A program made the translations under genes and the position numbers. A stretch of DNA of 64,000 bases from the NCBI GenBank assembly GCA_910584785.1, contig CAJUDX010000005.1:1-64000 (forward strand). The letters run 5' to 3'. Origin of the DNA: an uncultured Lachnospiraceae bacterium (GTDB lineage: Bacteria > Bacillota > Clostridia > Lachnospirales > Lachnospiraceae). The notes below the pieces were generated by a model that searched no databases, had not been told where the DNA came from, and saw only the letters and a program-made list of their open reading frames with translations. Below, piece by piece: positions 16,213-23,062 of this stretch. Within the stretch, counting starts at the first letter, position 1; every line of letters starts with the position of its first letter.

Positions 16213-17010
16213 ATGGAGGGAAATACCATCACTATTGCATTACTCGGAAATTCCGCTGCAGAGAAAAATGCGCTTTTTTACGGTCTTACCCATCACCCGG
16301 ATTATCCATTGTTTTTTGTCAGTCTTTCCCGTTTTCCCATCCCCCGCGCCACCTACCGCTACCGGGACGATGAATATCTCTTACTTAATCTTGAAGAAAC
16401 AACCTCTCTCCCTTCCCGTTCCTGCCAGAACAACTTTACGACCCAGCTTCTTTTTTCTGGACGGGCGGATGTATTCCTTGTTTCCTGTCATGCACGTTAC
16501 CTGGAAGATGGACTAAAGCTCCTTTCTCAGCTTCTTAAACTCCCTCAGGTTAAAGAAACTGCCACTCCTGTCGTACTCTGTATCAGCTTCGATAAAAAAG
16601 CAATCGCCATGGGGTTAAATATCGATTTTGATTTGCTGGAAGATGTATTGCAGATTCCAGTGCTCCCTTTTTATCCATCTTCTGCAACCTCTCTGGACGA
16701 TATAAAAACAGCCGTCTCCGCTGTGTGGAGCCGCCTGTTTTCCTATGAATGTCTGGATTTTTCACCGAAAAAGCTGGCGGCTGAGGCAACCACCTGGCAA
16801 ATTCCGCCCGCCCCTTCCCTGAAAGAGCGCCTCAACCTCGCCTGCTTCATCCTTTCTCTTCTCCTCTTTCTGATCTGGCTTTTTTTCATCGGGCCCGCAG
16901 CGCCGTCCCTGGGACTTTTCAAACTGCTGCACTGGGTACAGAAAAGGATCATTACTGCCGGAATACAGAGGACTTGGGGGAGCTTACTATTCCTTTTCTT
17001 CTCCGGCTAA
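16213..17010 (+). CDS. Degenerate FeoB-like protein (pseudo-GTPase plus one membrane segment)
   Basis: A 265-residue protein that aligns by eye with the N-terminal half of the ferrous iron transporter FeoB but has lost its GTPase motifs. The P-loop place reads LLGNSAAEKNAL, with Glu17 and Asn19 where Gly and Ser/Thr are needed. The DLPG-type G3 place reads NLEETTSL, and the NxxD G4 motif is ISFD. The late segment GLNIDFDLLEDVLQIPVLPF and the following hydrophobic helix match FeoB order. It stops where full FeoB would continue into its channel helices. The frame is intact, so it may be a retained pseudo-GTPase rather than a dead gene. The start is uncertain; ATG 16189 is also possible. Confidence 0.55.
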   Translation: MEGNTITIALLGNSAAEKNALFYGLTHHPDYPLFFVSLSRFPIPRATYRYRDDEYLLLNLEETTSLPSRSCQNNFTTQLLFSGRADVFLVSCHARYLEDGLKLLSQLLKLPQVKETATPVVLCISFDKKAIAMGLNIDFDLLEDVLQIPVLPFYPSSATSLDDIKTAVSAVWSRLFSYECLDFSPKKLAAEATTWQIPPAPSLKERLNLACFILSLLLFLIWLFFIGPAAPSLGLFKLLHWVQKRIITAGIQRTWGSLLFLFFSG

Positions 17011-17921
17011 AACCTGCGGCCTCCCCCACCTGCCCGATGCCCGTTGTGACTATGTGTAGTACTTCTTCTGGAAGAACTTCCTCCTGAGCTCCGACCGCTG
17101 GAATGATGATTCCGGGGAATAACGGTGTGATGCACCGCCGTGTGGAGCAGTTGATCAGAGGAGGACTGAATCTGCACATAGTTGCTGTCCTGATAGGCAA
17201 GGCGATCCTCTCTTTTGTCTCTTCCCTGCATCCGGTATCTCCGACACACCCCAAGACAAACCATACCAGCAATAAGCGCGCTGACAGCTGCAGCCACACA
17301 GGCCTCATACCAGCGTATGGTGTGATAGACCTCGATTCTTCCGGTTTCCTGATTATAATTATACTGTCCGGCAACAATCCCCTGATGAACATAACGCTCA
17401 CATTCCCCAAGCATCACTAACGCCGCCGAAGCATAATCTCCATCTGCAGCATCCGACCAGGCAGCGTTCAGTACCGTCTCCAGCCTTTGATCGGTAATCA
17501 CCCGAATCATTATCCCATAGGTTCCAAGATAAATTTCCCGGTTATCCATATCAAGCAATACCACAGCGCCGCTCTCATCAAAGCTTTGTCCAAAACCCTG
17601 CGAAAAATAAAATTCATCCGCATTTTCTTTCGCCGTCAGGCCTTTCGCATCCTCAATCGTTAAAACGATAAACTCCGCCTTTAATTCCTCACGAAGCCTC
17701 ACCGCCTCCTTCTGTAGTCTTTCTGCCTCTTCCTGACGGAACAGATTGGCATAATCAAACACCCTGGAGGCTTCAAAATCACGCTCATCAGCCCCTTTGC
17801 CGGCTTCGGCCCGATTTGCCGCTGCAGCCATCACCGGCACCACAAGTACAGCCACCCAAAAGAGCTTCCTTATCCATCGTCCTATTTTATCACACACTCT
17901 GCGATCCCGTCTTTCCCGCAT
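17007..17921 (-). CDS. TPM-domain membrane protein (YdjH-like)
   Basis: A 304-residue protein with an N-terminal hydrophobic signal or anchor (KLFWVAVLVVPVMAAAA), a TPM domain (vFDYANLF through about 100 residues, with FYFSQGFGQSFDESGAVVLL) and a second membrane segment (AAAVSALIAGMVCLGV). It ends in a Ser/Gly/His-rich tail (SSGRSSGGSSSRRS). I choose ATG 17921, preceded by AGGAG and 22 bases after the upstream gene. It is the last gene of the SPFH / zinc-ribbon / TPM set, the same combination as Bacillus subtilis ydjI, ydjG and ydjH. It likely acts at the membrane in a PspA-linked stress response; its enzymatic role is unknown. Confidence 0.75.
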   Translation of the reverse strand: MRERRDRRVCDKIGRWIRKLFWVAVLVVPVMAAAANRAEAGKGADERDFEASRVFDYANLFRQEEAERLQKEAVRLREELKAEFIVLTIEDAKGLTAKENADEFYFSQGFGQSFDESGAVVLLDMDNREIYLGTYGIMIRVITDQRLETVLNAAWSDAADGDYASAALVMLGECERYVHQGIVAGQYNYNQETGRIEVYHTIRWYEACVAAAVSALIAGMVCLGVCRRYRMQGRDKREDRLAYQDSNYVQIQSSSDQLLHTAVHHTVIPRNHHSSGRSSGGSSSRRSTTHSHNGHRAGGGGRRF

Positions 17922-17943
17922 GACGCTCCTAACATCCCTCCAG

Positions 17944-18960
17944 CTAAAACGGCAGAAAATATCCCGCCACCAACAAAACCACCAGCAACGGCAAAAATAC
18001 AGAGAGAAACAGCACAAACAATCTCCCCCCATCCACAGGAAGTTCCCCACAAATCTTTCCCGTCTGACCGTTTAAGGCAAAATAATACATTTTTCCATCC
18101 TTTGGCCCCTGATACGTCAGCGTCCACACAGGAAACAGGCCATAATCCCATCGGGCATCCTGAATATCGGCCCTCTGCTGCACCACCCGAAGCTCCGAAT
18201 AACCAACCGCACTCTCCTGCAGGCGGTTCAGCATAAAATGCTTAACCTCCTGGTACACTTCAGGAATAAACTCTTCTTTACCCCTGTCCCGCTTCTCCGC
18301 CAAAAACCCGGACAGACAGCCCATGGAAAACGGACGGATGCCTTCCCTGGCAAAGGGAAGTACTCCCTCACAAAGCTGGGCATTTGCCTTATGCAGTGCA
18401 TTTCTCGCCACAAAATCAATCTTTATCTGCCCCTGGCGCTCCACCTGATAGGTTTTCTTCTCGGTATACCGCAAATTTCCCGACGTCCACGAGCGCAGTT
18501 TTGCCCCCTGTGCACAGATCTGCCCATCCATCTGACATCGGAAAATCCAATACGGAAAATACACCCCTGTCAGCGTTTCCACCTGATGTCTGGAATAAAA
18601 ATCCCTGGGCACATACCGCTTTCTCCTTATCCATTCGCCAAATATTTCTTCTGCCTTCTTCCGATCAATGGAAAAAGGCACCACGCAATCCGGCAAAAAC
18701 TCCCCATCCAGCCTCCCGGATAAAATCACCGGATTATGGCAGTAATAGCAAAACGTAGCTGCTGTTGTAGGCTCAGTCACAATCTCTGCCCCGCAGCTGG
18801 GACAGGAATACACTACTGCGCTGTTCTCTTCTGATATCACATCGCCCAGCTCTGTCTGCGCAAACCTTGACAGACAGTATGCACAAAAATAACGCTGTGT
18901 TTCCGGTTCAAACACCAGCCCGCCTCCGCAATTAGGACACTTATAGGTAATTGCAGCCAT
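17944..18960 (-). CDS. Zinc-ribbon membrane protein (YdjG-like)
   Basis: A 338-residue protein with two N-terminal zinc ribbons (CPNCGG...CAYC at about 8-29, and CPSCGAE...CYYC at about 53-74). A long soluble middle region with several aromatic residues (TGVYFPYWIFRCQ) follows, and a C-terminal membrane helix (LFVLFLSVFLPLLVVLLVAGYFL). This is the architecture of TFIIB-type zinc-ribbon proteins that sit beside SPFH and TPM proteins, such as YdjG of Bacillus. It is transcribed 111 bases after the SPFH gene and 22 bases before the TPM gene. It probably forms a membrane complex with the TPM protein; molecular function is unproven. Confidence 0.7.
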   Translation of the reverse strand: MAAITYKCPNCGGGLVFEPETQRYFCAYCLSRFAQTELGDVISEENSAVVYSCPSCGAEIVTEPTTAATFCYYCHNPVILSGRLDGEFLPDCVVPFSIDRKKAEEIFGEWIRRKRYVPRDFYSRHQVETLTGVYFPYWIFRCQMDGQICAQGAKLRSWTSGNLRYTEKKTYQVERQGQIKIDFVARNALHKANAQLCEGVLPFAREGIRPFSMGCLSGFLAEKRDRGKEEFIPEVYQEVKHFMLNRLQESAVGYSELRVVQQRADIQDARWDYGLFPVWTLTYQGPKDGKMYYFALNGQTGKICGELPVDGGRLFVLFLSVFLPLLVVLLVAGYFLPF

Positions 18961-19071
18961 CGTTTATTCTCATCCTTTACTTTCCACTATGCTTTTTTGT
19001 AAACTTTAACTTACCCTTATACTACTCTATCATACTTTTTTGCTGCAAAAAACATCTGGCCTGCCTCGGTC

Positions 19072-20337
19072 TTACAGCCTGGGCTTCCCGCATTCACTGC
19101 AGAATTTTCCTTTATTTACTGTCCCGCAGCTGCAGGTCCACGGCCCGTCCGTCGGCCTGGGGTTTCCGCATTCACTGCAAAACTTTCCCTGATTCAGCGT
19201 CCCGCAGCTGCAGGTCCAAACACCAGCCTTAACCGCATTCCCTGCTGCTGGTGCAGCAGTACTTCCCGGCGCTGTACTGGCAGGGACACGATTGCCAGGC
19301 GCTGCGCTATTCCCCAAGACATCACCCGGATTTCCGTAAATCTGGTTCATCTGCATCTGCGAAAGGTTGGTGGCAGATGCTGCACCCATAAAGCCGCCAC
19401 CAGCCTGCATTCCCATTCCCATCCCCATAAAGCCAGCCATGGCACCGTTTGCATTCGAACCTGCATTCCTGAGTCCTTCAGCAATTGCCCCCTGGACAAA
19501 GCCTTCGCGGATCGTCGGGTCGCTGAGCATTGCACCCTGGTTCCGCAGATTAATCAGCTTCTGGGAATCAGCATCGTAGGAAATGCTGGCGATACCCACA
19601 GACTGGATCTCTATTCCCCTAAGCTTCTTCCACTCTTCATCTAAGACATCTGCCATATATTTTCCCAGTTCCCGGCCCTTAGACGCCACAAAAGAAATCC
19701 TCTGCCTGTCCGCCGACATCTGGTTAATCGACGTCTGCAATGCCTCTAAAAATTCTGCCAGATACTGTTCATTGATGGAATCCATCTCCACATAATCTTC
19801 ATTTTTAGGAATAACTTCCGCATAAAACCGAAGCGGATCAGTAATTTTCACTGAATAGGTTCCATGCGCGCGCAGGAACAGTTCTGCATTATAAAAGCTG
19901 TCAAAATAATTAATCGGCGTCCTTGTGCCGAATTTTAATCCCTTAATTTCCTGAAGATTGATGTAAAATACCTTCTGTGCCAACGGCGTAACGCCTCCGA
20001 AACGAATCCGGTTAAATGACTCCGAAAGTGCGTCGCCAAACTGCCCGTTAAACAGCGAAGGCATCGAAGAATGGTTTACCGTATAGTACCCTTCCTCCGC
20101 CGTATAGTCCACAACCCTGCCCCCATCGACCAGCATCATAAACTGGTTGGGATAAACATGGATCACGGAACCGTTCGATACCGTATTATCTGTTCCCTTA
20201 ACATTTGCCCCTTTCCTTGTGCGCACGCCGGAAGCAAATACCGTCTGTGCGCCCATCTCTGCCGGTTCAAATACCTCAAGCCACTGATCCGCCAGCGCGC
20301 CGCCAATTGCGCCTGCTGCCGCTTTAATGATTCCCAT
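19072..20337 (-). CDS. SPFH-domain protein with two C-terminal zinc ribbons (YdjI-like)
   Basis: A 421-residue protein. Residues about 20-290 form a YdjI-type SPFH (flotillin/stomatin-like) domain, followed by a Gly/Met-rich segment (NGAMAGFMGMGMGMQAGGG) and an Ala/Pro linker. Two near-identical zinc ribbons close the chain, each WTCSCGTxNxGKFCSECGxPR. There is no signal peptide, so it probably associates with the inner face of the membrane. AAGGAGG precedes the ATG, and a strong promoter lies about 110 bases upstream. In Bacillus the equivalent protein localises PspA to the membrane; no pspA gene is seen here. Confidence 0.8.
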   Translation of the reverse strand: MGIIKAAAGAIGGALADQWLEVFEPAEMGAQTVFASGVRTRKGANVKGTDNTVSNGSVIHVYPNQFMMLVDGGRVVDYTAEEGYYTVNHSSMPSLFNGQFGDALSESFNRIRFGGVTPLAQKVFYINLQEIKGLKFGTRTPINYFDSFYNAELFLRAHGTYSVKITDPLRFYAEVIPKNEDYVEMDSINEQYLAEFLEALQTSINQMSADRQRISFVASKGRELGKYMADVLDEEWKKLRGIEIQSVGIASISYDADSQKLINLRNQGAMLSDPTIREGFVQGAIAEGLRNAGSNANGAMAGFMGMGMGMQAGGGFMGAASATNLSQMQMNQIYGNPGDVLGNSAAPGNRVPASTAPGSTAAPAAGNAVKAGVWTCSCGTLNQGKFCSECGNPRPTDGPWTCSCGTVNKGKFCSECGKPRL

Positions 20338-20443
20338 TGCCTGCTCCTCCTTATCGGTTAATTCATCCTATGCCATAAGCCCTGGCAAAATTTTCATTTC
20401 TGCCAAAATAATCTCCATTGCAAAAATCTTCATCTCTGCCGAA

Positions 20444-20472
20444 ATTATACCATGCTTCCCGCTTTTTTGCAA
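20444..20472 (-). promoter_or_regulatory. Promoter of the SPFH operon
   Basis: Minus-strand TTGCAA (20472-20467) and perfect TATAAT (20449-20444) with a 17-base spacer, and a TGG extension before the -10 box. Confidence 0.8.
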
Positions 20473-20531
20473 TTTCTCCATCTTATTATAAAAATTTTCA
20501 TAAATATGCATCTCCCTCCTGAACATAAGGC

Positions 20532-20577
20532 AAAAAAGCTGCCGCACCCAGGATTCTTTCCTGAATACAGCAGCTTT
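20532..20577 (-). terminator. Terminator of the cysteine-rich gene
   Basis: On the minus strand AAAGCTGC (20577-20570) pairs with GCAGCTTT (20542-20535), with an inner CAGGA/TCCTG stem, followed by TTTTTT. It lies about 65 bases after the stop of the cysteine-rich gene. The rest of 20338-20644 contains only the SPFH promoter. Confidence 0.8.
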
Positions 20578-20644
20578 ACTCTTTAATTATCTTTCACAAA
20601 TCGTATTACAAAGCGCATTATCCGCTCTGCCTTATTCCTTCCCC

Positions 20645-21076
20645 TTAATCGCAGCGGGAACCCACTTCACAGCAGGAACAGGAATTATTTCCGCAGCCGG
20701 GACGAACGATGCATCCGCAGCCGGGACGATTGTTGCAATTACATTCGCAATCGCACCCAGGGCGGCTGTTGATGTTGCAGTCACAATCACATCCAGGACG
20801 GCTGTTGCAGTTGCAGTCACAATCGCAGCCAGGGCGGCTGTTGATGTTGCAGTCACAGTCGCAGCCAGGACGGCTGTTGATGTTGCAGTCACAGTCACAG
20901 CCAGGGCGGCTGTTGATGTTGCAGTCACAATTGCAGCCAGGGCGGCTGTTGCAATTGCAGTCACAGCCGGAATTATTCCCGCAGTTACAATTTCCATTGC
21001 AGCACCACCGTCCGCATTTGCAGCATCTCCTGCGGCAGCAAAAATGATTATTCCATCCAAAGCAAAGATTACACAT
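20645..21076 (-). CDS. Cysteine-rich tandem-repeat protein
   Basis: A 143-residue protein with 41 cysteines by my count. The core is a run of 12-residue repeats of the form NINSRPGCDCDC, encoded by 36-bp DNA repeats, with eight RPGC motifs in all. A Cys/Arg-rich head (MCNLCFGWNNHFCCRRRCC) precedes it. AAGGAG lies eight bases before the ATG, which selects this frame over the two long overlapping frames produced by the repetitive DNA. No signal peptide is obvious. Such composition occurs in metal-binding, spore-coat or disulphide-crosslinked proteins; I do not recognise a named family. Confidence 0.7.
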   Translation of the reverse strand: MCNLCFGWNNHFCCRRRCCKCGRWCCNGNCNCGNNSGCDCNCNSRPGCNCDCNINSRPGCDCDCNINSRPGCDCDCNINSRPGCDCDCNCNSRPGCDCDCNINSRPGCDCECNCNNRPGCGCIVRPGCGNNSCSCCEVGSRCD

Positions 21077-21155
21077 ATGATTAACTCCTTTTTTTATATG
21101 GTTGTACTATATCATATGTGGACAATGCCGATGGGTTCCTGATTCACTTCTTTTT

Positions 21156-22097
21156 TTATTTTTTCCTTCTCTTTTCTTTCCTGCGCGAAACCGGGTCAAG
21201 ATGTCTGACCGCTCCAGCCAAAAGAAGAACAGCGAGTATGGTCTGTAAGGTAATACTGACCGGTATCCAGGCATCCAGCACAAAGTTGGAAGATCGGGCG
21301 CCAAACCATTGTATAACGTTTTCTGCAGCATCTCCATTGCCCGCCTGGTTGCTGATAATCCGATAAAAAGCAATTGCCGGGTTAAGTAAAAGAAGGTAGA
21401 AAAACTGTCCTGAGTTGACCTGGGCGCTGATGCCGCCGACCTGGTTGACATAGCCCGCCGCTCCGGTTCTTGCCATGGAAGCCACAAACCAGTTAACAAC
21501 ATAGGTTCCCAAAAGTAAAAACAAAAGGATTCCATAGGAGAGTGCTGTTGCAATGGTCGATTTTTTGCAGAGGGCAGAACAGCAAAGACCCAGACTGGCA
21601 GAGAACAGGGCAACTACGGTATACAGCACCATCAAAAGGCCCAGATCCACCATGCGGATTCCTCCGTAAACAAATACCAGCGCCATCACCGGAAAGCTGG
21701 AAATGACCAAAAGGGCGGCGCGGCTTAAAGAAGAGAACAGCTTTCCCATCACAATTTGCGCCGGCGTGGCCTGGGTAGAGAGCAATAGATCCAGGGTCTG
21801 CCTTTCCCTTTCTCCGCTGATGCTTCCTGCCGTTAATGCCGGCATCAGGCCAAGAAGAAGAATAAATTCTATCAAGGCAACAAAAATATACAGCTCCAAA
21901 AAGCGTGAATACTGGATTTCTGCGGTTATCCTGACCTGTGAGACCGCAGAATACATATCCAGAAAAGCCACCAGCGCAAGGATACTATTAAACAACAGGA
22001 TAATCACCGGGAGACGGGCGCTCCTGCTGCTGATGGTCATTTCCCGCTGATAGACAGGATTTCTTTTCATATCAGGCAGAAAATTTTTCTTAATCAT
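21156..22097 (-). CDS. ABC-2 type transporter permease
   Basis: A 313-residue membrane protein with about six hydrophobic segments. The motif ISGERERQTLDLLLSTQ in the first cytoplasmic loop is typical of ABC-2/NatB-type permeases. Its start overlaps the stop of the ATPase gene by four bases (ATGA), showing translational coupling. It is the last gene of the operon response regulator, kinase, 832-residue protein, ATPase, permease. The substrate is unknown. Related operons move antimicrobial peptides, lipids or respond to cell-envelope stress, which is an inference from the kinase partner. Confidence 0.88.
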   Translation of the reverse strand: MIKKNFLPDMKRNPVYQREMTISSRSARLPVIILLFNSILALVAFLDMYSAVSQVRITAEIQYSRFLELYIFVALIEFILLLGLMPALTAGSISGERERQTLDLLLSTQATPAQIVMGKLFSSLSRAALLVISSFPVMALVFVYGGIRMVDLGLLMVLYTVVALFSASLGLCCSALCKKSTIATALSYGILLFLLLGTYVVNWFVASMARTGAAGYVNQVGGISAQVNSGQFFYLLLLNPAIAFYRIISNQAGNGDAAENVIQWFGARSSNFVLDAWIPVSITLQTILAVLLLAGAVRHLDPVSRRKEKRRKK

Positions 22098-23053
22098 GTT
22101 CCCGGCCTCCCTTCATAGTGGATTGCAGGCGCTTCCTCGTGTTCAGTTATCTGCATAAACAAAGATTCCAGATTTCCCTGCTGCCGGGAAAAACCATTGA
22201 CCAGCACCTCGGCATCCACCAGCTGCTGAAGCAGAAGGGCTTCGTCCTGGGTATCTCCGGTAAAACCCACAGCAAAACAATTATCCTTAATGGATATGGT
22301 CCGAACACAGCTATGGCTGCGCAGGATACCCATGGCGCGATCAGCGTTGCGGTAGACCGTGATTAACAGGGGATTGGAATGATCCACCCGCTCCAGAATT
22401 TCCTTCATACTTCCGCCCAAAACCATTCTTCCCTGCTCGATAATACCAATGTCCGTGCAGATCTGCGACAGCTCCGAAAGCACATGCGAACTAATTAAGA
22501 TAGTGGTTCCCTGCTCATTAATCTCCATAATCAGTTCCATAAATTCCCTTCGGGATTTTGGGTCCAGGCCAGAGGAGGGTTCGTCCAGGATTAACAGGGC
22601 AGGTTCGTGAATCAGGGCGCGGGCCAGACAAAGACGCTGCTTCATTCCCCTGGAAAGCCCATCCACATAAAAATCCCGCCGCCCCCCAAGTCCTGCCTGA
22701 TCCAAAAGAAAGGAACATCGCTTTCTTGCCGTCAGCCCTTCGATACCATAACAGGCCGCAAAAAATTCCATATACTCCCAGGTGGTAAGATTATCATACA
22801 CGCCAAAGCTGTCCGGCACATAGCCAATCTTCCCCTTTAAACTCCAGTCTGCACCGGAGGCATCCTGACCGTCAATGGTAATTCTTCCCTCATCTGGCGA
22901 TAAAAGACCCGCCAAAATTTTAATGGTCGTTGTTTTTCCTGCGCCGTTTGGCCCCACAAAGCCATAGAGCGCCCCTCTCCTAATTTCCATATCCAGGCCA
23001 TCCAATGCGCGGAAATTTCCATAAGATTTTTTTAGTTGTTCAATTTTTAACAT
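22094..23053 (-). CDS. ABC transporter ATP-binding protein
   Basis: A 319-residue ABC ATPase. Walker A is GPNGAGKTTT (about 34-43), the signature is LSRGMKQRL, and Walker B is LLILDEPSSGLDP followed by the switch ISSHVLSEL. The extra C-terminal 90 residues are typical of ATPases paired with ABC-2 permeases, as in CcmA/NatA-type systems. It is nine bases downstream of the 832-residue gene and overlaps the permease gene. Together they make an exporter or a membrane-complex remodelling system. Confidence 0.93.
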   Translation of the reverse strand: MLKIEQLKKSYGNFRALDGLDMEIRRGALYGFVGPNGAGKTTTIKILAGLLSPDEGRITIDGQDASGADWSLKGKIGYVPDSFGVYDNLTTWEYMEFFAACYGIEGLTARKRCSFLLDQAGLGGRRDFYVDGLSRGMKQRLCLARALIHEPALLILDEPSSGLDPKSRREFMELIMEINEQGTTILISSHVLSELSQICTDIGIIEQGRMVLGGSMKEILERVDHSNPLLITVYRNADRAMGILRSHSCVRTISIKDNCFAVGFTGDTQDEALLLQQLVDAEVLVNGFSRQQGNLESLFMQITEHEEAPAIHYEGRPGT

Positions 23054-23062
23054 AAGCCCTCC

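Noticed and set aside
16189..17010. Calling the gene functional feoB
   Set aside because: All nucleotide-binding motifs are lost and the channel half is missing.
20720..20980. Regular 36-bp repeats that could suggest a CRISPR array
   Set aside because: There are no unique spacers; repeats are contiguous and in frame, encode 12-residue cysteine-rich units, and sit in a gene with a good ribosome binding site.
20632..21060. Overlapping Ala/Thr-rich and Pro/Gln/Leu-rich frames over the cysteine-rich gene
   Set aside because: They arise from the same repetitive DNA and have no ribosome binding site, whereas the cysteine-rich frame has AAGGAG at the right distance.
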